In this document: one piece after another, positions 35,368 through 44,405 of the stretch
Position numbering within the stretch: the first letter of the stretch is position 1
Layout: each line of letters opens with the position of its first letter
Origin: WHUA01 sp964585785
Lineage (GTDB): Bacteria > Pseudomonadota > Alphaproteobacteria > UBA8366
DNA length: 50,044 nucleotides
Assembly: GCA_964585785.1 (NCBI GenBank)
Contig: CAZPFL010000007.1
Span: 1 to 50,044 of the forward strand
Direction of reading: 5' to 3'
The notes under the pieces: generated by a model
What the model was told of the DNA's origin: nothing
The model's input: the letters and a program-made list of their open reading frames with translations, nothing else
The model's database searches: none
Translations under genes and position numbers: made by a program

Positions 35368-36965
35368 ACGTCGAAGAAAGTCCCCTTAACAAGCCGCTTG
35401 AGATGCGCGGGGAAGGGGTTCGCCGTATGGGAGAAGCGGATCGAGACGGCGTAATCGAAAGTAGCGGGCCAGCCGACCCAGAACGCCCAGACGTAGCGCT
35501 CGAAGCGATGGCCCAGCGGATAGAGGCTGTGCGCGGGATCGTCGTACTTCGCCAGCACCTCGGCCGAGATCGGATCCCCGACCGGCGTATCGATCGCTTT
35601 CACCCCATCCGCCGCGCCGATCATCGTGAAGCCGGTGAACTCCGTCGGCACGAAAGCCGAGCGCTCGATGATGGCGAGCGACGCCATGTGCCCGAACTGC
35701 ATGCGATACAGGTCGGACCCGCCGACCCGTCTGTTCTCGAGATCCCCGATCGGCAGCAGGCGGGCACCGCGGCCAATCGCGGCGGTGGCCTGGCGGAATT
35801 CCGCGAACTCTCCGTCGACACGGCGCCAATCCTGCGTGACCAGCGCCGTCCGGACCAGGACAAGCGCCAGCGTTGTGCCGACGATGTAAGGCAGCGGCCG
35901 CCAGTCCGGCGCGGTGATGCGCGTGCCGGCGATCAGCACGGCCGCGAGGATCAGCGGCAGACGCAGATGCGTTCCCCAGACGCCGCTCAGATAGATGGGC
36001 ATGACGAGTGCGATCGCCGCGAGGATCAACGCCGGGATTTTCATCGACGGCACGAGGCCGACGGTCTCGTCCGTGCGGCACAACGGCCAGAGACAGGCCA
36101 GGAACAGCAGCGTCGGCAGATCGACGGCCAATATGTTGAAATTGGTCAGCGAGGCGAAGATGGCCAGCCGGTCGCGCAGCGAGCCGAATTCCGTCAGCGC
36201 GCCGTCTGCCGAGCCGTTGTGGATGGTCCAAACCACGAACAGCGCGGCCGGGACGACGAACTGGATCCCCGCCTCGGCCCCGCCGCGGAGCCGCCGCAAG
36301 ACGGGCCCCGGCGTCGCGCGTATGCGCCAGACCTCGTATCCGAGCACGAGCAGGCCGTAGACGAACAAGCCGAAGAGATGGCCGGCGTATAGGACGACGG
36401 CGGCGACGGAAAAGATCGCGGCCCGCAGCGGCCAGGGACGTTCCCGGAGCGCGATCCAGCCGGCGAAGACGAGCAGCGCCAGGCCTGCCGTGAACAGATA
36501 GTTGAGGAAGCCCCAGAAGAAAGCTTGATTATAGACCAGCAGGAAGGTCAGCGCGGGCCACAGGCCGACCTTTCCGACCAGCGCCTTGCGGAGCGCGATC
36601 GTTCCGACCGGGATCGACAGGATCGCGGCGGCGGCGAACAGCTTGCCCGCGGTGTAGATCGACATGAAGCGCGCGAGGAACGGGACGAAGGCTTCCATCG
36701 CCATGTTCGGCAGCAGATGCCAGTTCACCACGTAATTCTGCTGCAGCGCCGGGTCGCTCGCCCAATGCGCCAGGATGTACATGCGCGCCAGGTGGTTCGG
36801 GTAATCGACCAGCGGCAGCACCGTCACCGAGAAAATCGGGCTAACGACGACCGCGGCGAGGGCGAGGTGAACCGCGACGACGACCCAGCGGCGCTCCATC
36901 CAGGCCGCCATGTCGGCCACGCGCCGCGCTGCCGCGCCCTGCGACGCATGATGGACCACGCTCAT
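35331..36965 (-). CDS. Polytopic membrane protein, DYPNH-type
   Basis: A 544-residue membrane protein with roughly ten helices. The first loop reads VLPLVDYPNHLARMYILAHWAS, a motif seen in uncharacterised proteins near polysaccharide genes, with an Asp positioned as in GT-C enzymes. The C-terminal third is soluble (GRGARLLPIGDLENRRVGGSDLYRMQFGHM). The start ATG 36965 is placed 7 bp after the methyltransferase stop; upstream codons to 37088 overlap that gene and give an Arg/Ser-rich leader not expected for this protein. It forms an operon with the methyltransferase. Function unknown, probably glycan or glycolipid assembly. Confidence 0.8.
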   Translation of the reverse strand: MSVVHHASQGAAARRVADMAAWMERRWVVVAVHLALAAVVVSPIFSVTVLPLVDYPNHLARMYILAHWASDPALQQNYVVNWHLLPNMAMEAFVPFLARFMSIYTAGKLFAAAAILSIPVGTIALRKALVGKVGLWPALTFLLVYNQAFFWGFLNYLFTAGLALLVFAGWIALRERPWPLRAAIFSVAAVVLYAGHLFGLFVYGLLVLGYEVWRIRATPGPVLRRLRGGAEAGIQFVVPAALFVVWTIHNGSADGALTEFGSLRDRLAIFASLTNFNILAVDLPTLLFLACLWPLCRTDETVGLVPSMKIPALILAAIALVMPIYLSGVWGTHLRLPLILAAVLIAGTRITAPDWRPLPYIVGTTLALVLVRTALVTQDWRRVDGEFAEFRQATAAIGRGARLLPIGDLENRRVGGSDLYRMQFGHMASLAIIERSAFVPTEFTGFTMIGAADGVKAIDTPVGDPISAEVLAKYDDPAHSLYPLGHRFERYVWAFWVGWPATFDYAVSIRFSHTANPFPAHLKRLVKGTFFDVYRVVKPGAAPR

Positions 36966-36972
36966 GGCGTGC

Positions 36973-37704
36973 TCAGACCGCGTTGGCCTTGCCGGCCACC
37001 GCGACGATCGAGCCGCCGAAGGGCAGCCGGAGCGTCGGCAGCCAGATCCGTTCCGAGGCGAAGATCGCCTGCAGCAAGCGGTTGGCAACGCCGCCGCCGG
37101 CCGCGCGCCCGTTCCGCGCGTCGCCGTTCAGATGCAGCAGCCGCTGGACCAGCCGGCCGAGCGCGATCGCCGGAAACAAGTGCGTGTTGAAATAGGACGC
37201 GTAGGCGACGTTGAAGCGCCGGCGCAGCAGATTTTCAAGCGCGGGCCTGGTGTAGCGCCGGACCGCGCCGTCGGCCGCCGAGCCGAGGAAGCCATAGGCC
37301 GGAACGGTGACGAGCAAGACCCCGTTCGACGCCAAGTGGTCGTCGATCCATTCCAGCGCGCCGTCTTCGTCCTCGATCTGCTCGAGCACGTCGAACAGGC
37401 AGATCACGTCGTAGCTGTCGCGCAGCGGGTCGGGAATACCGCCGTCATAGATCCGGATGCCCGGGAAGCGCATGCGGCAGTACTCGACCGACGGCGTGTC
37501 CAGGTCCATCGCGTGCACGGTGCCGAAATCCTGCAGCATCCGCAGGTTCACGCCCGTGCTGCAGCCGACCTCGAGGATCTTCCGCTTGCTGTCCTTGCCG
37601 AGAAAGCGGTTCAGCAACCGGCGCAGGACCTTGAGCCGCGCCGCCCACCACCAGTGGGAATCGGTCAGCGCCGCGTGGGCCTTGCATTCTTCCTTGTCGG
37701 TCAT
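36973..37704 (-). CDS. Class I SAM-dependent methyltransferase
   Basis: A 243-residue methyltransferase. Motif I is ILEVGCSTGVNLRMLQ, followed by VHAMDLDTPSVEYCR, then YDVICLFDVLEQIEDEDGALEWI and VLLVTVPAYGFLGSAADG, all the standard Rossmann-type landmarks. The final 60 residues (FNVAYASYFNTHLFPAIALGRLVQRLLHL) are as in polysaccharide-locus methyltransferases. The preferred start is ATG 37704 with GGGAGAG upstream; a GTG at 37710 is in frame. It lies first in an operon with the DYPNH membrane protein, and probably methylates a sugar or lipid carrier. Confidence 0.92.
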   Translation of the reverse strand: MTDKEECKAHAALTDSHWWWAARLKVLRRLLNRFLGKDSKRKILEVGCSTGVNLRMLQDFGTVHAMDLDTPSVEYCRMRFPGIRIYDGGIPDPLRDSYDVICLFDVLEQIEDEDGALEWIDDHLASNGVLLVTVPAYGFLGSAADGAVRRYTRPALENLLRRRFNVAYASYFNTHLFPAIALGRLVQRLLHLNGDARNGRAAGGGVANRLLQAIFASERIWLPTLRLPFGGSIVAVAGKANAV

Positions 37705-37864
37705 GGGCACTCTCCCGAATGATCCGGGCCGGCGAAAGGGCCGCAGGGCGCGTCAGCCGCCGCGGCGGACGTCCGCTACGGCCGGCCCGAAACGGCGCGA
37801 GCCTATGGCGCACGTGCTTAACGTTCGGTTAAGGCCTGGAAACGCGGCGGTATTTCGAGGGCGC

Positions 37865-38749
37865 TCAGGCCGTCAGCAAGGCCTGGCCGTTCGCCACCGT
37901 CGGGCCGCGGCCGGCGACCGTGGTGCGGTGCATGACCCGGCGGTATTTCATGTAATCCCAGGGCCGGCCGCGGTGCAGCACCGCGCGGTTGTCCCACATG
38001 ACGATATCCTTGGGCCGCCATTTATGGGTGTAGACGAAGCGGTCCTGGGTCGCGTGCTCCAGGAGCTGTCGAAGCAGCGCGCGGCCTTCCTCGACCGGCA
38101 TGCCGATGATGTGCGATGCGTGCGAGCCCACATAGATCGCCTTGCGCCCGTTGACCGGATTCTGGCGCACGAGCGACTGCAGCACCGGCGGCACCTCGTC
38201 CTTCTGTTCCTGGTTGAGGATGGTCGGGTCCACCAGGCCGCGCGAATAGGCGAAGCTGTGCTCGGCAACCAGTCCTTCGATCCGCCGCTTCATCGCCTCG
38301 GGCAGCGCGTCGTAGGCCGCGCGCAGGCTGGCGAACTCCGTCTCGCCGCCTTCATCCGGCACCTCGCGGCCCGAGAGGATGGAGGCGAGGGCAGGCACCG
38401 CTTTGAACGAGCTGTCCGAATGCCACATCATGTTGCCGGCGTTGCGGATCATGCGCCGGTCGTCGGGCGGGATGACCGCGCCGGTCTCGGGATCGACATT
38501 CGTCAGGAGCGCGAAGGGCGTGCCGCCGCCCTGCGAGCCGATGAGCATGCGCTCCAGCGGGCCGAAACGCTCGCTGAACGCCTGCTGCTGCGCGTCCGTG
38601 ATGTCCTGGTTGCGGAACACGAGGACGGAATGTTCGTCGAAGGCCGCGCGGATCGCCTCGATCATCGCGTCGTCCACCGGCCGGGTCAGGTCGACGCCCG
38701 AGATCTCGGCGACGAACAGGGGATGCAGCTTCTCGATCGCGAGCGCCAT
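37865..38749 (-). CDS. TauD/TfdA-family dioxygenase
   Basis: A 294-residue 2-oxoglutarate/Fe(II) dioxygenase of the TauD/TfdA type. The iron triad is H110 and D112 in MMWHSDSSFKAVPALASIL and H259 in DNRAVLHRGRPWD; the arginine needed for 2-oxoglutarate follows. The N-terminal LHPLFVAEISGVDLTRPVDDAMI is typical. Such enzymes release sulfite from sulfonates or oxidise aryloxyacetates and other ethers. The ATG at 38749 has GAGGAAG upstream. An inverted repeat (TTGCGAG-N6-CTCGCAA, 38802-38821) stands 53 bp before it and could be an operator. Confidence 0.93.
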   Translation of the reverse strand: MALAIEKLHPLFVAEISGVDLTRPVDDAMIEAIRAAFDEHSVLVFRNQDITDAQQQAFSERFGPLERMLIGSQGGGTPFALLTNVDPETGAVIPPDDRRMIRNAGNMMWHSDSSFKAVPALASILSGREVPDEGGETEFASLRAAYDALPEAMKRRIEGLVAEHSFAYSRGLVDPTILNQEQKDEVPPVLQSLVRQNPVNGRKAIYVGSHASHIIGMPVEEGRALLRQLLEHATQDRFVYTHKWRPKDIVMWDNRAVLHRGRPWDYMKYRRVMHRTTVAGRGPTVANGQALLTA

Positions 38750-38801
38750 GTCACTTCCTCCCGAAAGTCTTCGCTGCGCGGCTTGCCCCGCCGCGGCATT
38801 C

Positions 38802-38821
38802 TTGCGAGCGGATTCTCGCAA
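38802..38821. promoter_or_regulatory. Inverted repeat upstream of TauD-like gene
   Basis: Perfect 7-bp arms TTGCGAG/CTCGCAA with a 6-bp spacer, between the stop of the S8-like gene and the start of the dioxygenase. No T run follows on either strand, so an operator is more likely than a terminator. Confidence 0.4.
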
Positions 38822-38856
38822 CTCTTGCGGCGGCCGGCAAGGGGACCGGCGCGGGT

Positions 38857-40179
38857 CTAGAAATCCGCCTCCGGATCCTTGATCCAGCCGTATTTGACGA
38901 CGCTCTGGCCCTCCGACGGCGTCGGCCCGGCCAGCTTCAGGATCGCCGCCTTGATCTGCGCCGCCTTCCAGCGCGGATTATGCCGCAGCAGCCGCGCCGC
39001 CAGCGCCGCGACCCGGGCGACCGCGAAATTCGCGCCGGTCGCCCGCGCGGTGCCGCCGTAGAAGGTCGTCACGTCGAGATTTTCCGCCGGCACCATGATA
39101 TCGACGTTGTTCTTGCCCCAGTTGGCGCCCGGCGCGACGCGGCCTTTGGCCGTGCTGGCGGTCACTACCAGGAAATTCTCGAGGTGGAACACGGCGGGAT
39201 AGACCGGTTGGGCGTCGATGTCGCGGCCGTCGTTGCCCGCCGCGATGATGAACAGCATGTTCGGCCGCCTGCTCACCGCCTGAAGAAAGGCGTTCCAGTC
39301 GCCCTTGTCGTTGCTCGCCAACGGCATGGCGACGATGACGGCGTGGTTAAAGTCGGCCGCCCGCACCATGTCGCCCATCAGCGTCATATCCGGCTCTGGA
39401 TAGCGGTAGGGCAGGAGCCGGATATGCGGCGCCTCCTTCAGAAGGACGCTGGCGATCTGGGTGCCGTAGCGCAGCGGATAAAAGGGCGAGCGGGACGGAT
39501 CGCTGTCGAAGGGACGCGAATCCATGTCCCAGAAATCATAGCCGAGCGACTGCCCGTTGGGCGCGCGCGCCAGCCGCGCGGCAAAGGCCGGCAGCGTGTA
39601 GTTGATCCCGGTGCCGAACAGCGCCACCGTGACGCCGCGCACGTCGCGCCCTTTCGGCACCGGCGGGTTGAGCGGCTCGCTCTGCTCCATGGTCTCGAGA
39701 CCGGGCCCGTAGACCAGCAGGCGCTCCTGTTGGCCGTCCTTGTCGTAGCGGATGCGGCGGCCGTTCACGACCTGGCACTCGGCGTTCGCGACGACGGTCA
39801 TGTAGGGCAGCAGCTCGCCGTCGTCGTCGCCGAACAGCTTGTAATAGTCCATGGTCAGGGTCTGGACCTTCGCGTCGAGGCCCTGCTGGCGGGCGCGCAG
39901 CTCGTCACCGTTGCGGAGCCGGTAGTTGGCGCGCCAGCCGACCGTGTTGTTGCCGATCTGGATGGGACGGACGCCGTCGACCAGGATGGCGCCGAGCCGC
40001 TGCGTCAGGCCGACCGGGCCGCCGACCGCGGGGATGCAGAGCTGCTCGACGACGTAGCGCAGATAGGCGTTCAGGTCCTTTTCCGGCGACGGCGGCTTCT
40101 GCGCCATTGAGAGCGCCGGGAAAGCGAACACCGCGATGGCCGCCAGGGCCGCGCAGCACCGTCGATGGGTCCGGATCAT
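38857..40179 (-). CDS. Secreted S8-fold protein lacking the subtilisin catalytic triad
   Basis: A 440-residue protein with a signal peptide (HRRCCAALAAIAVFAFPALSMAQ). From about residue 180 it aligns with subtilases, but the catalytic residues are replaced. The Asp of the D-T-G motif is G189 in VALFGTGINY; the His of H-G-T-H is Y238 in LRYGTQIA; the Ser of G-T-S is T381 in RATGANFAVARVAALAARLL. The oxyanion asparagine is kept (N316 in IIAAGNDG), as are core strands such as GYDFWDMDS. So it is probably a non-proteolytic homologue. The frame extends upstream to 41421, but that part is antisense to the LLM gene; start ATG 40179 (or 40191) begins the signal peptide. It is divergent from the LLM oxidoreductase. 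Confidence 0.8.
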   Translation of the reverse strand: MIRTHRRCCAALAAIAVFAFPALSMAQKPPSPEKDLNAYLRYVVEQLCIPAVGGPVGLTQRLGAILVDGVRPIQIGNNTVGWRANYRLRNGDELRARQQGLDAKVQTLTMDYYKLFGDDDGELLPYMTVVANAECQVVNGRRIRYDKDGQQERLLVYGPGLETMEQSEPLNPPVPKGRDVRGVTVALFGTGINYTLPAFAARLARAPNGQSLGYDFWDMDSRPFDSDPSRSPFYPLRYGTQIASVLLKEAPHIRLLPYRYPEPDMTLMGDMVRAADFNHAVIVAMPLASNDKGDWNAFLQAVSRRPNMLFIIAAGNDGRDIDAQPVYPAVFHLENFLVVTASTAKGRVAPGANWGKNNVDIMVPAENLDVTTFYGGTARATGANFAVARVAALAARLLRHNPRWKAAQIKAAILKLAGPTPSEGQSVVKYGWIKDPEADF

Positions 40180-40347
40180 GGAGGTCAGCATCCGTGGGAA
40201 GGGCCGTGAGGTCAATAATACCGTGGGACAGAGGCCCGCGCACCGGCGGCCGGTCATTTGCGCTCCGCCGGGCAGCACCATACACTCCCCCCGGAATTCC
40301 GGCAGGAAAATTCCCATATAAGCGGCAGCCTCAGGAAACCAAGATCG

Positions 40348-41448
40348 ATGCAACTCGGCTATTTCGCCATGCCCCTTCACCCGCCGACCCGCGACTGGCG
40401 GGCCGTCCTCGAAGAGAACCGCGAAGCGGTCATCCTCGGCGACAAGCTGGGCTACGCGGAGGCCTGGATCGGCGAGCATATCACCACGACCTCCGAGCCG
40501 ATCGTCTCGCCGCTCCTGTTCCTCGCGACCGTTATCCCGGAGACCAAGCATATCCGGCTCGGCACCGCGGTGGTCAACCTGCCGCACCACCATCCAGCCC
40601 ATCTCGCCGCCCAGGTCGCGATGTTCGACCAGCTGAGCCAGGGCCGCTGCATGCTGGGCATCGGCCCCGGCGGCATGGCGAGCGACGCCGAGCTCTTCCG
40701 GTCCGCGCCCGAGGCGCGCGGCGAGATGATGCTCGAATCGATCGACATGATGACGGCGATCTGGACCCAGGACCCGCCCTATAAGCTCAAGGGCAAATAC
40801 TGGGACTGCACGGTCGAGGACTTCGTCATCCCGGAATACGGCGTCGGCTATATGGGTAAGCCCTACCAGAAGCCGCACCCGCCGATCGCGCTCGCGCTGC
40901 GCAGCCCGCAGTCGGGCGGCACGCTGCTCTGCGCCGAGCGCGGCTGGATCCCGATTTCCGGCAACTTCATCCCGACCGCCTTTGTCAAAGGACACTGGGA
41001 GGGCTATGCCGCGGCCTGCGAAAAGGCCGGACGCCGGCCCGACCGCGCGATCTGGCGGGTCGCCCGCAGCATCCTCGTGACCGACGACGACGCGACGGCG
41101 CGCGCCTATGTCGACGATCCCGAGGGCGGGCTCAGCTACTACTTCCGCTATCTCCGCACGCTGGCCATGATGCGGACGACCCCGGGCGCGCCGGACGACG
41201 CGGTGCGCGCCCAGGTCGAGGTCCAGGTCAACGAGGCGCTGGAAGACCAGATCATCGTCGGCAGCCCGGCCCGCGTGCTCGACCAGCTCATCGCCTTCCG
41301 CGACGAGACCGGCCATTTCGGCACGCTGCTCGCGACCGGCCACGACTGGGACAAGGCGGCGTTGTGGAAGCGCTCGATGAGCCTCTTGGCCGAAGAGGTG
41401 ATGCCGAAATTCCGCCAGCATTGCGCCGCGACGCCGGCCGGCGATTAG
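40348..41448 (+). CDS. LLM-class flavin-dependent oxidoreductase
   Basis: A 366-residue luciferase-like monooxygenase, starting MQLGYFAMPLHPPTRDW. Landmarks are GYAEAWIGEHITTTSEPIVSPLLFLATVIPETKHIRLGTAVVNLPHHHPAHLAAQVAMFDQLSQGRCMLGIGPGG, the TIM-barrel FMN/F420 pocket, and a closing VLDQLIAFRDETGHFGTLL strand. It probably oxidises a small organic compound with reduced FMN supplied by a partner; no reductase is nearby. The ATG at 40348 follows AGGAAACC. Upstream codons to 40258 lack a ribosome site. It is divergent from the pseudo-subtilase across a 156-bp gap. Confidence 0.95.
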   Translation: MQLGYFAMPLHPPTRDWRAVLEENREAVILGDKLGYAEAWIGEHITTTSEPIVSPLLFLATVIPETKHIRLGTAVVNLPHHHPAHLAAQVAMFDQLSQGRCMLGIGPGGMASDAELFRSAPEARGEMMLESIDMMTAIWTQDPPYKLKGKYWDCTVEDFVIPEYGVGYMGKPYQKPHPPIALALRSPQSGGTLLCAERGWIPISGNFIPTAFVKGHWEGYAAACEKAGRRPDRAIWRVARSILVTDDDATARAYVDDPEGGLSYYFRYLRTLAMMRTTPGAPDDAVRAQVEVQVNEALEDQIIVGSPARVLDQLIAFRDETGHFGTLLATGHDWDKAALWKRSMSLLAEEVMPKFRQHCAATPAGD

Positions 41449-41472
41449 GCCGCCCCCGCCGCGGTGCGCGGC

Positions 41473-42459
41473 TCAGGCCGCTTCGACGGCGGGCGTGTGC
41501 GATTTCGGCGCGAAGCGGGCGACGGCCCGGGATATCTCGTCCATCACCGCCGGCTGCTGCAGATTCGGGTTCGCCGCCAGCAGGATCGACTGGGTCAGCG
41601 GCGTCAGCAGCTCGATCTGCTTGACGTCGACATCCGCCAGGTTCCGCCGCATCTGCGCGACGATGCGAATGAGCGACGCGCTCAGCTTGGTGATGTCGCC
41701 CTTGCCCAGCGCCTGGATCTCGGATGCCGTGGCGATGACCGCAGCGAAGGCAGCCTCGGTCCCGGCCAAGGTCTTCGCCTTGTCGTAGGCGCTACAGATT
41801 TTGCCGATGTTGGCGACGAGATTGGTCGCCGACAGCTCGAGCCGGCTGCTGACCATTTGCTGCATGACGATCTCGATCTGGCTGGACATCGCGGCCGGGT
41901 CGAACGGCTTGCCGTCGAGCTTGTCGCGCAGCGTGTTGGGCACCTCGAAATGCCGGGTGTCCCCCCAGCGCTCCTTCTCGCGGCGCTCCGGGCCGATGTA
42001 GCCGGGCGTGGCGACGAACGGCTTACGGTCGGAGACCAGGCTCTTGATCCGCCCGAAGAGCTGGCTCGGGGATAATGGCTTCATCAGGATGAAGTCGACG
42101 CCGCTGTTCGCCGCCCGGTTTATCGTCACGGGGTCGGTGTCCCAGGTCACGAAGATGATCGGCAGGAAGGGATTCCGCCCCAACCGGCTGTTTCGGATAT
42201 CCGTGACGAGCTCGATGGCGTCGCCGTCCGGCGTGTCCACGTCGAGGATGAGCAGGTCGACCAGCGCCGCCGTCATCACCTCGCGCACCATCGTAAGCCG
42301 GCCGGCCGCACGGACGTCCTTGTATCCTTCGTTGGCGAGCGCGTTCCGCAGCCCCTGGCGCATGACGGGGTCGTTGTCCGCCAACAGAATCTTGACGTTC
42401 GCGCGGTTCTTTTCCGAAATCCTGGCCACGGTCCGGCTCTCCCAATTTTCAATTGCCAC
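41473..42459 (-). CDS. Response regulator with orphan C-terminal helical domain
   Basis: A protein of up to 328 residues. Residues 22-145 are a receiver domain (KILLADNDPVMRQGL, acidic pair D28 and D30, phospho-acceptor D73 in LLILDVDTPDGD, K in ILMKPLSPSQL). The remainder has no DNA-binding motif but a helical region rich in IEIVMQQMVSSRLELSATNLVANIGKICSAYDKAKTLA, possibly a phosphotransfer or partner-binding part. No histidine kinase is adjacent, so it is an orphan. Start is uncertain: GTG 42459, or GTG 42429, which has the better ribosome site (GGGAGAG). Confidence 0.85.
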   Translation of the reverse strand: MAIENWESRTVARISEKNRANVKILLADNDPVMRQGLRNALANEGYKDVRAAGRLTMVREVMTAALVDLLILDVDTPDGDAIELVTDIRNSRLGRNPFLPIIFVTWDTDPVTINRAANSGVDFILMKPLSPSQLFGRIKSLVSDRKPFVATPGYIGPERREKERWGDTRHFEVPNTLRDKLDGKPFDPAAMSSQIEIVMQQMVSSRLELSATNLVANIGKICSAYDKAKTLAGTEAAFAAVIATASEIQALGKGDITKLSASLIRIVAQMRRNLADVDVKQIELLTPLTQSILLAANPNLQQPAVMDEISRAVARFAPKSHTPAVEAA

Positions 42460-42649
42460 AAGCCCGGGGAATTGCCGGACTTTTTATTAAAATTCAGAGG
42501 ATTATGCCTCTCACCACGCTGCCATTAACGGCATGGAACGGGTGCGTAACAATGATCGGGATCACAATTCAGGCAGGGGCGGGGCGAGACGGATCGGGGT
42601 AGGGGCCGCCCATGGCCCGGCGCCGGACGGGCGGGCGGGCGGGGCTGCG

Positions 42650-44056
42650 TCAGCTCCGCCGGGTCTCGGCGATATGCTCGGCGGCGCGGAGACCGGTGAT
42701 GATCGCCTTGGAGAGGCCGCCGATATAGCCGGCGCGCGGTCCGCCTTCGGCGCCGCCGGTGGCCGACCCCGCCGCGTAAAGGCCGGGGATCGGCTCCCCG
42801 TCCTGACCCAGCGCGCGCGCGTGGGTGTCGATCTCGATCCCGCCCATGGTGTAGGTGATGCCGGCGCAGGCCTGCACCGCGCGGAAGGGCGGGGTTGCGA
42901 TCGGCTTCGCCGTCTTACGCGCGTTCGTGCGGGCCGGCGTCAGGCCCGCGTAGCCCTCGCTCGCGACCGCCTCGTTATGCGCCGCCACGGTCTCGGCCAG
43001 CGCGTCTGCCGGCACCCCGAGCTTGGCGGCGAGCGCGTCCAGCGTGTCCGCGGCGTGCACCGTGCCGCCGGCGCGGACGAAGGCGTCATTTGGCGTCGGC
43101 GGGAAGCGGTTGTCGGCGCCGACGGTGGTCCAGGTCTCCTCGTCGAACACCACGGTGATGCCGCGCGGGTCGTCGAGCTTCGCCGTCTCGTTCGCCATGT
43201 AGACGCCGCCGATGCCCTCGTCGCAGAAGCGCCGCCCGGCCGCGTCGACCAGCACGCCGGCCGACGCCAGGTGATCGAGGATGGGGTAGGGCCAGAGCTT
43301 CTCGTTGCCGAACACCTCGCGGCCCAGCAGATGGCCGTAGAAGCGGTCCATGCCGGTGAGCCGCGCGCCCAGCGCCTCGGCCATGCGGATGCCGTCGCCC
43401 ACGCCGGTGCCCGCGCCGCGCTGGAACAGCGCGTCCGCCCGGGGGGAGATATAGCGACCGACGAGCTCGGCATTGGCCTGGAACCCGCCATCGGCGATCA
43501 GCACCGCCGGCGCCTCGAAGCGCGCATCGCCGCCGTTCCCGGCCGCGGCGACGCCGGCGATCCGGCCGTCCCGGCGCAGGATCTCGCCCGCGGCCACGCC
43601 GCGCATCAGCCGGCCCTGGCGCTTGGCGAGGTTCGCCGTCAGCGCGCGCAGCAGCACGTCCGGCCCGCGGCCCTTCCAGTCGAGGCCCGGCGTGCGCGGG
43701 CGAGGCGGCGCCAGCACCCAGCGCATCCATTCATACGGCCCGGCCTTGATGAAGCGGGCGCCCTGGCCGCGCACCCAGGTGAGCGCGCGCTCGGCCTCGT
43801 CGGCCAGGAGATGGGTCAGCGCCGGCTCGGTCAGCCCGCCGGTCGAGCGCTCGATCGCAACGTGGATCTCGTCGGCGCCCGCGGTCATGTCCTTGAAGGC
43901 GAGATGCACGAGCCCGCCGGCGAAACGCGAGTTGCAGGGATAAAGCTCGTCCGCGCCGCGCTCCAGCACGACCGGCCGCAGCCCCAGCTCGGCGGCGCGG
44001 TTTGCGGCGGAGAGCCCGGCAAGGCCGCCGCCGATGACGACGAGATCGTAGTCCAT
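42650..44056 (-). CDS. FAD-dependent dehydrogenase (fumarate-reductase/KstD-like flavoprotein)
   Basis: A 468-residue flavoprotein. The N-terminal FAD fold is YDLVVIGGGLAGLSAANRAAELGLRPVVLERG, with the C-terminal GLYAAGSATGGAEGGPRAGYIGGLSKAIITGLRAAEHIA closing the FAD site. The middle capping domain and LIADGGFQANAEL are as in the tricarballylate dehydrogenase/fumarate-reductase and 3-ketosteroid-dehydrogenase family. It probably oxidises or reduces a C-C bond in a carboxylic or steroid-like compound. The ribosome site AGGAG precedes the ATG. A small membrane-protein gene lies 12 bp upstream on the same strand and may anchor it or serve its electron transfer, which is inference. Confidence 0.93.
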   Translation of the reverse strand: MDYDLVVIGGGLAGLSAANRAAELGLRPVVLERGADELYPCNSRFAGGLVHLAFKDMTAGADEIHVAIERSTGGLTEPALTHLLADEAERALTWVRGQGARFIKAGPYEWMRWVLAPPRPRTPGLDWKGRGPDVLLRALTANLAKRQGRLMRGVAAGEILRRDGRIAGVAAAGNGGDARFEAPAVLIADGGFQANAELVGRYISPRADALFQRGAGTGVGDGIRMAEALGARLTGMDRFYGHLLGREVFGNEKLWPYPILDHLASAGVLVDAAGRRFCDEGIGGVYMANETAKLDDPRGITVVFDEETWTTVGADNRFPPTPNDAFVRAGGTVHAADTLDALAAKLGVPADALAETVAAHNEAVASEGYAGLTPARTNARKTAKPIATPPFRAVQACAGITYTMGGIEIDTHARALGQDGEPIPGLYAAGSATGGAEGGPRAGYIGGLSKAIITGLRAAEHIAETRRS

Positions 44057-44068
44057 GCGCTCCTGTCC

Positions 44069-44293
44069 CTATTTCGGCAACAGCATGTCGGTGATGATCA
44101 CGGTGAGCTCGACCATCACCTTGACCAGGAAGCCGGCGAGCGCGCCCGCGACGATCCCGACGACGACCCAGGCCCAGTGCAGGCCGAACGCCCCGACCGC
44201 GCACAGCGCGCCGAGCACCGGCAAGAGCGCGACTACCGCCGCCAGCAGCTTGCCGTGCTTCACCAGGATCGCGATGGCGGGGTAGTTCTCCAT
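44069..44293 (-). CDS. Small two/three-helix membrane protein
   Basis: A 74-residue hydrophobic protein (LAAVVALLPVLGALCAVGAFGLHWAWVVVGIVAGALAGFLVKVMVELTVIITDMLL) with two to three membrane helices, too short to be a transporter alone. An AGGAG ribosome site precedes its ATG. It directly precedes the FAD dehydrogenase gene with 12 bp between, so cotranscription is likely; it may be a membrane anchor for that flavoprotein or an unrelated conserved small protein. No family was recognised. Confidence 0.75.
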   Translation of the reverse strand: MENYPAIAILVKHGKLLAAVVALLPVLGALCAVGAFGLHWAWVVVGIVAGALAGFLVKVMVELTVIITDMLLPK

Positions 44294-44405
44294 GCCGGCC
44301 GAGCTCCTTCCGTTTCCAGACCGCGCGGATTATCGCGCGATGCATGCGCCCGGGGCAAATTGGGGGCGTTGACGCGTTTCCCCTAAAATCTGGAACGACC
44401 GCCAC

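Noticed and set aside
40180..41421. The N-terminal extension of the S8-fold reading frame
   Set aside because: It runs antisense through the LLM oxidoreductase gene, and a proper signal peptide starts at 40179; the upstream part is a chance frame.
42556..42571. AATGA-N6-TCACA as a third CRP-type site upstream of the response regulator
   Set aside because: Only one half-site is right and the other matches three of five bases, so it is not distinguishable from chance.
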